Source: Siniperca chuatsi (lineage: Eukaryota > Chordata > Actinopteri > Centrarchiformes > Sinipercidae). Taken from it: a stretch of DNA of 64,000 bases. Positions 1 to 9,961 of the stretch are shown here, piece after piece. The position numbers were made by a program, and so were the translations under genes. Below the pieces are notes generated by a model, which saw only the letters and a program-made list of their open reading frames with translations, had not been told where the DNA came from and ran no database searches. Numbering within the stretch: position 1 is the first letter of the stretch; the number at the start of each line of letters is the position of its first letter. The DNA is taken from assembly GCF_020085105.1 (NCBI RefSeq), contig NC_058064.1, positions 18,111,823 to 18,175,822 on the forward strand, given 5' to 3'.

Positions 1-925
1 ATTAGATTTCAAGCTTTCTAAGCTTTTTTTCTTTCAGTTTGGAGATATGGCATGATCTTCATCCCATAGAAAAACACAATTTCCTTAAAATCTCAATTAT
101 TTTCCCAAATCAACCTGCACTCAGAATTCCTCAAGTCTTTCTGCACTAGCTGACCGAGAAATTAGTTCTTGCAGACCCTTCACCATGCAAATAGTGACAG
201 AGCAGTGATCCTCCTCCATCCCAAACCCGGGGTACAGAGGCTCAGTGAAGGTGCTGTAGAATGTGTGAAGGTGGCTGAAGGTGCCGCCCGGCCAGTCCAG
301 ATACACTCCCACCCTGTGGGAGCGAGACGGAGGTGCTGGTATTTCCACAGGCTGGTGGTCGTGCTGAGCACTGTAGTGATCCTCAGAGCAGTACAGACTC
401 CAGGACTGGTCTGTGTAACCAAACCCACAGAGGTGAGAGCTCGCCCTGCGGCGGATCCCCCTCATCGCCACTGCGACGTCCACCCAGTGTCCTCGCCACT
501 CCACCTCCCAGTAGTGGCGTTGGGTGAGGCCTTGGTGACACAGCACCTGGGAGACGCTCTCGAACCTGTCGGGGTGATCTGGGTACTGCTGGTTCTCCCT
601 GACCCACGTCACCTGCTTCCCACTGTCGTACAGAAAGAGAGACTTGGCGGCTGTGTTTGTGTCCAACGTCAGCGTACATGCATCTGTACAAAACACAGAT
701 ATGGCTATTTCAGTGTTGTTTATAAACATTATTTTTATTTCATTACAATGATGAGGTCCATTGTAATGTGCTTTGGTGGTGCATGTAATATTAATTAATT
801 AATATGCAATTCATTTAAGTCAAAACTGCCACACAACTGTTCCAGAGCTTTCAGGACCCTGACCTGTGCCTAATCTAAACAAATAGACACGGACAGAAAG
901 ACAGAGCGACAGAAAGAAGAGAAAT
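1..925. repeat. Segmental duplicate of 28505-29450
   Basis: The B30.2 exon plus both flanks (3' flank with the 'ttggagatatggcatgat' stretch, 5' flank with 'attaattaattaatatgcaa') recur at about 28505-29450 with only scattered substitutions, one 30-nt deletion and small indels. The right edge breaks in a GACAGAAAGA-type simple repeat, after which this copy continues into a LINE and the other into unrelated intron sequence. Confidence 0.85.
121..729 (-). pseudogene. Orphan B30.2 (PRY-SPRY) exon, copy of the NLR terminal exon
   Basis: The minus strand encodes a PRY-SPRY domain almost identical to the last exon of the NLR gene at 28625-29217, including the splice acceptor near 683. Compared with that exon it lacks 30 nt in frame (between about 272 and 285), removing ten residues with the core strand motif [10 protein letters not shown]. 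No NACHT or LRR exons lie upstream on the minus strand before the fibrinogen-domain gene, so it has no gene to belong to. Homology to the 28.5 kb copy runs from the window edge to about 925, so it arose as a segmental copy of the gene's 3' end. It is most likely a relic; it could still serve as the last exon of an unseen transcript. Confidence 0.75.
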
Positions 926-1004
926 AAAATACCACAGTGAATGACGAAATATAAATATAAAGAAATAAAACACACAAAAGCAATAAAATAAACAATAAAA
1001 TAAA

Positions 1005-2490
1005 CAGCCAGTTCAGGTAAAATCAGGATATGCTTTCGGATAAAAATGTGTTTTGAGAAGAGACTTAAACGAAGACACTGACTCAGACAACCTAATTTCT
1101 TCAGGCAAGTTGTTCCAGAGCCTCAGGGCCCTGATAGCAAAAGCTCTGTCCCCCTTAGTTTTCAAGCTGGACTCAGGAACAGACAGGAGACCCCTGCCCG
1201 AAGATCTCAAACTACGTGAAAGTTCATAAGGGATTACAAGGTCTAAAATATAGTCTGGAGCCAGGCCATGAAGAACCTTAAAAGTAATCAATAAGATCTT
1301 AAAATCAATCCTAAAACAAACAGGGAGCCAATGTAAAGAGGCTAAAACAAGTGTTATGTGGCCGTACTTCTTGGTCCTGGTTAACAGCCGAGCAGCTGAG
1401 TTCTGTACAGTCTGCAGTCGTGCCAAAGTTTTTTGATTAAGACAAGTGAACAGGCTGTTATAAAAATCAAGGCGTGATGAGATAAAAGCATGTACAACAG
1501 TTTCTGCATCACTAAGATTTAAAATAGATCGGATTTTTGCAATGTTTCTGAGGTGATAGAAACATGATTGGACAAGCCTGGTGATATGTTGCTCAAAACA
1601 TAAATTATTATCAAACAGGACACCAAGATTTCTTGCAACAGGCTTGATATGTTTTGACAGGTTACCAGTGGATGGCAGCATTTGTTTAGTGATGTGTTGG
1701 GGCCCAATAACAAGGATTCAGTTTTATTTGAGTTGAGCTGAAGAAAATTTATCGACATCCAATTTATTATGTCAGACAGGCAGTCCTGCAGAGAACTCAG
1801 CGTACTAAGGTCAGTGGGCTTGACAGAGAGGTACAACTGTGTGTCATCCGCATAACAATGAAAAGAAATACCATGCCTGCAGATTACATCACCCAAAGGA
1901 AGCATGTATAAGGAGAACAATATTGGTCCCAGAACTGAACCTTGAGGCACACCGTACTTGATATGGGAAAAGGATGACATGAAGTTAATTATTAATGCTG
2001 ACACAGAATTTCCTATTGGACAGATAAGATGAGAACCAGTCTTGTGCAGTACCAGATATGCCCACCCAGTGCCTCAGTCTATCTAAAAGAATGTCATGAT
2101 CAATTGTGTCAAAGGCAGCACTTAAGTCCAGCAGCACAAGAAGTGAACACATGCCTGCATCTGCATTCATTAAAAGGTCATTGATGACTTTGAGAAGGGC
2201 TGTCTCAGTGCTGTGGTGTTGACGAAGATTGGAAATTTTCAAAGGTATTATTGTTTTCCACAGCAGCAAGAAGCTGCTTGGATACAAGTTTTTCGAGAAT
2301 CTGTGAAATAATAGGCAATTTGGAGATTGAGCGATAGTTATCCAGGAGGGTGGGATCAAGCCCAGGTTTTTTTTAAGACTGGCTGGACACAAGCTGTTTT
2401 AAAGTAATCAGGAACGTAGCCAGTAGACAGCGAGCTGTTAAAAATAATTTGTAAAAGGGGCGCAAGACAATCCATAACTTCCAATAAAGG
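1005..2490 (-). mobile_element. Non-LTR retrotransposon (LINE) reverse-transcriptase fragment, CR1/L2-like
   Basis: Three overlapping reading frames on the minus strand (about 2392-1985, 2004-1519, 1681-1013) form consecutive pieces of one reverse transcriptase. Visible are the finger/palm segments 'HSTETALLKVINDLL', 'LDLSAAFDTIDHDIL', 'GVPQGSVLGPILFSLYML', the catalytic YADD box, 'FLQLNSNKTESLLLG', and the C-terminal 'LWNNLPEEIRL' tail typical of fish L2/CR1-group elements. At least two frameshifts separate the pieces, so it is dead. It is 5'-truncated: the endonuclease domain is missing and the minisatellite begins where it should be. The 3' end lies near 1005 in an A/T-rich tail next to the duplicated B30.2 block. 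Confidence 0.85.
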
Positions 2491-3330
2491 TCCAGGTGGG
2501 AGACTTGGGGCGGACGGCCCAGGGGCTGGACAGGTGCGGAGCTGGGGACCTCGGGCAGACAGACCGGGTGCTGGACAGGTGCGGAGCTGGGGACCTTGGA
2601 ACTGATCTGGAGATTGTGATGGAGATTGACACCATCCGAAGGCCTGACGGAAGGCCGGCGGCGAACACTGAGAGTCACAGGAGGCCGGCGACGAAGCCCT
2701 TCTGGAGGACGGCGACGAAGACGGCCGGCCGGCGACAAAGATGGAGAGTCACAGGAGGCTAGCGGCGAAGGCGTAACCCTTCTGGAGGCCGGCGGCAAAG
2801 GCGGAGCCATTCTGGAGGCCGGTGGCGAAGACCAAGAGTCTCTGGGGGCTGCCGGCGGATGCTGAACCCTTCTGGAGGCCGGCGGCGAAGACCGAGAATC
2901 TCTGGAGGCCGGCGGCGGACACTGAGTCCTTCTGGAGGCCGGCGACGAAGACAGAAAGTCACAGGAGCCTGGCGGCTGCTGCGATCCAGCAGGGACTGGA
3001 GCAAGGGGCTGCTGCGATCCAGCAGGGACTGGAGCAGGCTGCGATCCAGCAGAGAGTACGGGAGCGGGGGGCAGTTGCCACCAGGCAGGGGTTGCTGTCT
3101 GCTGCGATGACTGCTGTGTTCTAGTAGGGTGTGATGGTGCCGCCTGCGATCAAACAAGGAGCTGCTGCGACTTAGCAGGGACCAGAGGAGGCGATCCAGC
3201 AGGGACTGGAGCAAGCTGCGATCCAGCAGAGAGTTCAGGGAACTGCTGTGATCCAGCCGGGAATGGAGTCGGCTGTGATCCAGCAGAGAGTCCAGGGGGC
3301 TGCTGAGGTCCGGCGGAGAGTACACACACT
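2490..3330. repeat. GC-rich minisatellite, two unit types
   Basis: Two adjoining tandem arrays. From about 2640 to 2980 units of roughly 30 bp share the core 'tctggaggccggcggcgaag'; from about 2970 to 3310 units of roughly 27-30 bp share 'gctgcgatccagcagggact'. A shorter array near 2510-2600 repeats 'gctggacaggtgcggagctg'. Units keep multiples of three, so both strands stay open for long stretches (for example Arg-Pro-rich on the minus strand), but there is no recognisable protein. Open frames here are most simply a by-product of the repeat. Confidence 0.8.
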
Positions 3331-3621
3331 GAGAACAATAACTATAATAATAACTGTAAAGTTTTAATAGTTATTCTAATTCTATGAGAATAGCAAATCC
3401 ACACTACAGCTATAACGATAATGACACAGAGGAACAATATTGTTGTAAGAACTTTCGGAATTTATCATGTGCCTTGTTAATATACAAATGCTTTCTGATT
3501 GTGACTGAACTAACGATTTTTGCCTGGTGGATGAAAACGTAAGACTCAAGCTGCCTGTAACACGCGTACAGCATTGGCTGGCGCCTTGGAGCAATTATAA
3601 CTTTGTATTAAAAAAAAACGC

Positions 3622-5452
3622 CTAATGTGATGGATGGGCGCTGTGCGCGGAGCAAAGCAGGTCCACTCTAGGTTCAATTTTGGAGATCGCCACCCGCAGA
3701 TCATCTTCCACGTTAAGCCGTGACCAGTGTTTATTCTTAATGTAAGTCAGCGCGGAGAATGTCTTTTCGCATAAATACGTTGAGCCAAATTGCATGAGTA
3801 CATCCAACGCAGCTTTTGACAACTGTGGATATTCCAGCGCGACAGAAACCCAGAACTCATCCAGAGTCTTGCCGTCAAATGTCGTCCTCAGGGTTCAATC
3901 GGTTGAAAGTTCTATCAGCGCATCTTCCATATCTGACGCCAGATGAGTTGCCGTGGTTACATTGAATGGTGACCTTATCCAGTCATATTGGTCGGGAGCG
4001 TCTCCTTCAGGGAAATACTTATGAAAGTGATCCAAAAGGGACTGAAGGTGAGCAGTAATAGACGCCTTGATGCTGTTAACACTGAGTGCATTTTCCTCCA
4101 TGAATTCTTCCAGTTCAGAAAACATGTCTATGCATCCCATTTCCACTCTCTCTCTCCCTTTCTCGCAAATGCCTGCACTTTATCATTAAGGTACAAGATG
4201 TTTGTGTTTTCACCTTGCAGGGACACATTAAGTCCGTTGAGTTTTTCAAAAATACATGACAAATATGCCAGTCTTGTCACCCAGTCAGGATCAGACAGAT
4301 GCTCAGCAAGTGGGGATCTTCTCAGCACATTTCCGCGAGACAGCCACCTGACTTCTGTGTGCAGGAGCAGGCCTTTGTGCTCTGATCCCATTTCATTACA
4401 GAGAGTCGTGTGTTCAGTGGACGTGATTTTATGTAATTAACAATCTTCACAGCAGTGTCAAGAACATGTTTAAACTCTGCATTCAGGGTTTTGCATGCGA
4501 GGGCTTCTCTGTGTATGATGCAGTGCGTGAAACTGAGGTGAGGTGCAACTTGGAGGACTCGTGCCTTTAGTCCTTTCTTTTTTCCCAGCATTGCCCCAAC
4601 TCCGTCTGTGCACACTAATATGCACTCTCCCCAAAATAGTCCTTCATCTTTAAGTTTGCTGTCCAGTTTATTGAAAATGTCCTCACCCGTGCATGATCCC
4701 TCCAGTTGCGTACAAAATAACATTTCCTCATTTAGTTTCCCCTCAAAAATATATCTAACAAATACAAGGAGTTGAGCGGTGCTGGACACGTCTGTGGATT
4801 CATCCAGTTGTAAGGCGTACCTCCCACTCTTCTTCACTCTGTCAATCAGTTGACACTTGATATCCTGAGCCATTTCTGTAATGCGGCGGGATACAGTCCC
4901 ATCAGAGAGCGGCACTTGTTCCAGCTCAGCGGCCAGTTTATCTCCATGCATGAAGCGACTCATAACTATTGCTGCTGGTTTGATTAAAGTTACTCCAATG
5001 GTGTGTGGCTTTTTGGTCTATGCAATAAAATATGCCACCTCATATGAAGCCCTCTGAGCTTTAGTGGGGATAGTTGTTTGTTTAATAAGGACTTTCTTTT
5101 GTCCCTGTAACTCTTTCTCCTTTCTGCAGAAAAAGTCAGTGGGTTTATCTGTGAGGCTTGGGTGTTTGGTGTTCAGGTGTCTTTGCATTTTCACGGGCTT
5201 CAGACTCTCATGTGCGAGGACTTTGGAGCACACAACGCATTGAGGGTGTTGTACCTGATTTATAACAATGCACGTGAAACCATAGTTTATGTATTCCTCT
5301 CTGTATTTTCTGGCTTTCGAGGAGGGATGGTCCGTTTGCGGGGCATGGGTTTGGCGGGCTGCCCTTCCAGAGGTGGAGGGTAGTCCTGGCGGCTCATCCT
5401 CTTCTCTGCCCTCTGCATTTTTTGCTGATCCCGCTCTCTCATCAGCAGGCAT
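3622..5452 (-). pseudogene. ZBED/hAT-type transposase relic (ZBED5-like)
   Basis: Reading down the minus strand the pieces are: a BED-type zinc-finger region (5452-5018, with C-x2-C and H-x4-H), the hAT catalytic core (4963-4322, with 'ALQLDESTDVSS', 'CTDGVGAMLG' and 'THCIIHREALA'), a middle part (4391-3895) and the C-terminal hAT dimerisation region (3822-3622, 'SALTYIKNKHWSRLNVEDDL'). The pieces are separated by two in-frame stops (about 5018 and 3895) and two frameshifts (about 4390 and 4140), and there are no introns. It is a decayed copy of a hAT transposase of the kind domesticated as ZBED5 in mammals; these disruptions argue against a working gene here. Confidence 0.85.
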
Positions 5453-5696
5453 CTCTGCTCCCTTCTCTTTTTTCTGTTCTGCAATTTCATGGGTAGTGCT
5501 CCAGCTGCATCTACTTTGAAACTGATTTTATATGAAAAATAGTGTGAAATGTGTAAAAAGAATTCAGGTCAGTCTTTTAAAAAAATATATTGTTTATTAT
5601 TATTGTATATTATTACAGTGAACTGTCTGTATGATTAACATAAACACACTCACAGATGGTGTTCCAAACAATTTATTGCAGCCGTAGTTGTTCATA

Positions 5697-6094
5697 GTAA
5701 GTCATGATTGCTTTGGTTGCACTCACTGAGAGTGGAGTTACTCCCAAAAAGCCTATCGATCCAGCCACAATGCAGATCATTGTCATGTGCTCTGCCCCTG
5801 CAAAAAGATGGACACAAGTATTTTCATTAACTCTGTATTCAGAGTGCACATATACACCTCACATTGTACTGTATGTTACACTTGTGACAATGAAAACCAT
5901 AAATGTTCAAACAAGACTGTATGAGAGATATTTTGGTTTTTATCAGTGTAGAGTAGTTCATTCATTTCAATAATGAAATCAACAGTAAACTCACAGTAAG
6001 ACGGTCCGACTCCTGACCTCACCCTCTTGTTGACCACCAGAGGTCCGGCAGACACGATGGCAGCTTGTTTCCCCTTTCTGTCCATCTGGCTCAC
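5697..6094 (-). CDS. Possible small single-pass membrane protein, two exons
   Basis: I do not recognise this protein. An upstream exon (about 6094 or 6085 down to 5992) encodes 'MDRKGKQAAIVSAGPLVV' followed by a basic stretch and ends at a good donor, T|gtgagt, in phase 1. A second exon begins after 'tttttgcag' near 5802, joins in matching phase and encodes 'HMTMICIVAGSIGFLG' and more, a hydrophobic segment, then a stop at about 5665-5670 directly followed by AATAAA. Total length would be about 70-75 residues. Support is the phase match, plausible splice sites and the poly(A) signal. Weak points are the uncertain 5' end, a poor upstream acceptor and the surrounding transposon relics. Confidence 0.35.
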
Positions 6095-6369
6095 TGACCT
6101 CTTGGTGCGCTGCTGGCTCGTGCAATTGTATTACAAAATTAGGATCAGTTGGGGTCCATTTTCATGGAGATTTTCACTCCTCTACATTTATTTGACAGCT
6201 TTACTTACAGATTAAGATTTCACATAAAAAACACATGATGAGCTTTTAAAATATGATGCACTTTTATAGCTACCCAACAGTAGCCTCTATAAAATAGTTA
6301 AATAGCTCCACCTCAACCAACCACAACGGTAAAATGTTACTTACATTACTGCATCAGTAACAATAATCC

Positions 6370-6600
6370 AATAATATAATAGTAGAACACTCACAGGCAT
6401 CATTTTTCTGTGTAATGAATACTTTTACTTTCGATACTTTAAGTACATTTTGCTAATTATTCTTCCGTACTTTTACTTCAGTGACATTTTCAATGCAGTC
6501 ACTTGTAATGGAGCATTTTTACATTCCAGTATTGCTACTTTTACTGAAGTAAAGGATCTGAATATTCCTATTCCACCACTGATACCGCTTATGGGTATTC
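6370..6600. repeat. MITE-like A/T-rich dispersed repeat
   Basis: The run of 'acttttac' motifs ending in 'tattccaccactg' is typical of a short non-autonomous DNA element common in teleosts. A related end ('gtacttagttcctttccaccactg') sits at about 10785-10858. Confidence 0.5.
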
Positions 6601-6769
6601 CGAAATTACGCCTCGGACCATCTTTTTATCATTAATCAGTGTTCCTTGCACTCTCTTACCATCAATCTTATTTAATCTGACAGCCTTGCCTTGTTGAGTA
6701 CTGTCCCTGCAGATAATCAGCAGTGACCCAATACGCAGCACTCTTGCACTTTTCACCTCACCTATCAAT

Positions 6770-7440
6770 TAGTTTATTGATTTAGTTAGTTGAACCGGGT
6801 TCCACTCACCAAATGAGGAACCTTCTTGAACCAGTTTAATGATTGCTTTGTAGTCTCCATTTCGATCTCCTGTTACTACTATATTTTGCTCATTATCAGT
6901 CTCTTCTGAGTGTGAACCTTTATTTTGCTCGGTTGTGCCACCGCCAATCCCTGTTGGGTCCTCCAAAGCTGCAGTCAAGTCAGACAGTTTCTTCTTCTTC
7001 TTCTTCTTCTTTTTCTTTTTCTTTTTCTTCTTCTTCTTCTTCTTCTTCTTCTTCTACTGTTGAGTTTTATGGCGGTTGGCATCCATAAGTGACATAGTCC
7101 ATTCTATAACCCAGACCCAGTTGTCTGAGTTGGTGCAGCTCCTTCCCTCTAGATCCTCTCCAGATATGTCCACAACATTCAGGAACCTTCTTGCAGCGTC
7201 CAGCACCATCTTAATCCTTTCTGACTTCCCCTTTATTTCAGCCACACAATTTATAACCGTGGCAATGAATGCCAGAAATAATTTCTTGTCCATACTGATG
7301 CTGTGATCATCTCCATTCCCTTTCTGCTCCTTTTCCACTGCCACCATTTCACCATTCCTCTCCATTCTCTTAGCAGCTTCAGCGTATGACAATCCCTTTT
7401 CTGCTCTGATCTTATTCACTTTTACTTCCTTAAATCTTTT
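6770..7440 (-). mobile_element. LINE ORF1 fragment interrupted by a CTT microsatellite
   Basis: On the minus strand 7419-7054 encodes 'KGLSYAEAAKRMERNGEMVA' followed by a helical segment with 'VLDAARRFLNVV', and 6978-6769 encodes 'YKAIIKLVQEGSSFGEWN' followed by 'PVQLTKSIN'. Both match the gag-like ORF1 of fish LINEs of the Nimb/I or Tx1 type, in the right order. They are separated by the (CTT)n tract at about 6990-7055 and are in different frames. No reverse transcriptase follows. Confidence 0.6.
6988..7056. repeat. (TTC/TTTC)n microsatellite
   Basis: About 65 nt of pure pyrimidine on the plus strand, mostly TTC units with a TTTTTC interruption in the middle. Confidence 0.95.
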
Positions 7441-7619
7441 TGGACAGTGTGCTGATCCTGTATATGGTCACATTGCAACGTTACAAAGAGGACATGTGGG
7501 ACAAAAACAGAATGTTCCCATATGGTTCCCTGTTATGTATGTAAAGGCACTGTAATTTAAAAATCATACGACCTTAATTTTAAAAAATTGAACTACTGAA
7601 ACAGTTGTTTCATTTTCAA

Positions 7620-7770
7620 ACAGAGAATGGAGAGGAATGGTGAAATGGTGGCATTCATTGCCATGGTTATAAATTGTGCTTTTGAAATAAAGGGGAAGTC
7701 AGAAAGGACTAAGATGGTGCTGGACGCTGCGAGAAGGTTCCTGAATGTTGAACCAAATGGGAGGGACGTA
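7620..7770 (+). mobile_element. Second LINE ORF1 fragment, inverted relative to the first
   Basis: Plus-strand sequence encoding 'MERNGEMVAFIAMVINCAF' and 'MVLDAARRFLNV' is a copy of the minus-strand ORF1 piece at about 7170-7370, lacking an internal segment of roughly 60 nt. The two form an inverted pair about 250 bp apart. Confidence 0.7.
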
Positions 7771-7821
7771 GTGGGAACCTTGCGTAACGTTCCCTTAAAG
7801 TTCTATACATTTTGTAAATAA

Positions 7822-9500
7822 AGAAACACTCAAGGCGTCTGCAGACGGACTCACAGCAGCAAAACATACATCAGTATAATCTGCTCTGAATGAGTACAGA
7901 GGGAAAGGAGCATCAGTTATTTATCCAGTCTTCAGGGTCAGGCTCATTAAAAAATGAATCAGTTACATTTTAATTAATTCATATTAGCAATTACTTAATA
8001 ACTAATATATTCAAACAATATAGTCTATTCAATGCTCCATGTGTGCAAAAACTGCGGTTCATACAGGCTATGATGTATGCCTCATGGCTAAAAACAAACA
8101 AACATATCTCAGTTTAGGACATGCACACTGCAACATGTAGCTAGCTACCACACATGCTCTTTTTGGGAATTGTCTTCACCGCAAGCCAGCTTCTACTGTG
8201 GTGAGTGGCCATCTGATTATCTGCGATGTAAAGTTCTTTTAATAAACCGCCCTAAGCATATAATACTGAAGTATTGTTTTTTGATAAAGAAGCTAAGGCA
8301 CTGGGTCCTGGATTTGCGGAAACTCTTTAGGTTTAGGCATCAAAACTACTTAATTAGGTTTAGAAACGCACACAATGAAGAAACAACAAGTTGTGGATCT
8401 TTATAATATGTCTTTATTTTTTGTTGTTCTCCCAATACTGTAAGCTTTCAGCAAGTTCCGCAAACTCCAAACTAAGGTATTAATCTGAGATGGTGAGGAA
8501 AGCTGAGAGCTGAAAGTTCACATTCTCCATTTGCCCCCTTCAACAAAATGACTACACCAAGACATTTATAGCCTACCCAAAGGTGTTGTAGTTTCAATGG
8601 CAAGCTCAAGTTTGCATGCTGCAGGCTTCCCCGGGGCGTGGCGTTAAGAGAGAGGCATAGGAAGCACAAGCAGTGGCTTCTACCTATTTGAAGTAAGGAC
8701 AACTCCATACAGTTTAGAGCTGAGTCAGGTGCACTATTATCCTGTTGAAATGCTCTTAAACGTGAAGTATTGACATATTTGATCTACAGATGTAAACTGC
8801 AGGGTTACTAACCATTTCCAAAGTTGAGCTTTTGTGGCATCAGTGCTTAAGATTCTCCAGAAATGCTGGGATTGTGCTGTAAAGATGTGCAGTAGATGCA
8901 TAATTATAGACAGCTTGTTAAAGACTCACCAATGTGGAAGAGTGCCTCACTAGGAAGTAAGTAGTATCTCACACACAGTGAAAAATCTACTTTATCGAAA
9001 TACTGTGCCTCATTTTTCTAGCTCTCTCTGTGGTTTCTCCTCATGGACTGATGGAAGAACTGAAGTAGTACAAGTTGGCACAAAGATGGCGCTCACACCA
9101 AAATAGTGACCTCACAGTTACCCACAGCAGCCTGTGGTGACTTAACAAACAACAATAAACAGCAGCTCTTAAAAAAACAACACATTTCCATATGGAGTTT
9201 CATGAACAATCAGTTCAAAACAATCGTTTGAATGTTAGGTGGTTGCCATATAAACAAAGCATGTGCTATGGTCTCTGCGGCAGAGACCCCTCACTTCCCC
9301 TCTGTGTTCATGTCGATGGCGTTATTGTTGATAATATTCGTATAATTGCCATCAGTATAACTTTCATTATTATGTTCGGTAATAACTCATAAATCATGCG
9401 TAGGCACGCCGTGTCTTAGGTGTCTTTATTGGTTCTCCTGATAGACAGGCTCGGTGTGACCAACAACAACCCCCACCACCCTTCTCTTCCCCTCTCCCCA
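7822..9500. other. No gene seen
   Basis: A/T-rich spacer with short accidental frames only. No splice-coherent exon, RNA gene or clear repeat could be made out. Confidence 0.6.
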
Positions 9501-9517
9501 ACCCACCCCCCACGCCA

Positions 9518-9870
9518 GGTCGCTGTCCCGTCAGGCAGTACATGCCCAGCAAACTGGCCAAGTACTGGATCAAGGCCTGGAAGATGCAGATCTACACTGG
9601 GAAGCCCACGGCCGCGTGGTTCTCGACCTGCCAGAGGGCCTCCCGCAACAACACCTGCGACAACTTCTTCTCCTCCTACGAGCTCGCACGGCAGCTCCTC
9701 TGCCGGAACCTCACCTTGGTCGGCACAGTTAGGAAGAACAAGCCCGAGCTGCCGCCCGCGCTGCTCTCCATCAAGGGCAGGGCGGTCCACTCTTCCCTGT
9801 TCGCCTTCACGGGCGCCGCTGCCCTGGTCTCCTACGTGCCCAAGAAAAACAGGAATGTACTAGCCCTCTG
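9518..9870 (+). pseudogene. piggyBac transposase relic
   Basis: The plus strand encodes 'GRCPVRQYMPSKLAKYWIKA', then 'QIYTGKP', then in a shifted frame 'RVVLDLPEGL', then 'NTCDNFFSSYELARQLL' and 'LVGTVRKNKPELPPALL', ending near 'LVSYVPKKNRNV'. These are consecutive conserved blocks of the piggyBac (DDE_Tnp_1_7) catalytic core. At least two frame changes and a deletion between the first and second blocks show it is broken. The block is clearly more GC-rich than its surroundings, and no terminal repeats were found nearby. Confidence 0.85.
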
Positions 9871-9961
9871 TATATTTTCACTGGCCTGGCAGCCAAAAAA
9901 TTTAAATAACCCTTTCCCCCCATCATTTAACAATTATAGGGCCCTATATTGCAACACTTAA

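Noticed and set aside
169-798. Long plus-strand open frame opposite the B30.2 exon
   Set aside because: It mirrors the minus-strand coding exon and recurs opposite the second copy at 28673-29332; its translation has no domain and the minus strand explains the conservation.
2438-3325. Several Arg/Pro- or Leu/Ser-rich frames as a gene
   Set aside because: They are translations of a triplet-phased minisatellite on both strands, with no splice sites or domain.
4322-4963. The hAT catalytic piece as a live domesticated gene
   Set aside because: In-frame stops and frameshifts lie on both sides, so the domains cannot be joined without several corrections.
6780-6978. The exon-like frame ending at a gtgagt donor as part of a host gene
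   Set aside because: Its continuation 'EWNPVQLTKSIN' matches LINE ORF1 and the ORF1 N-terminal piece lies just upstream.
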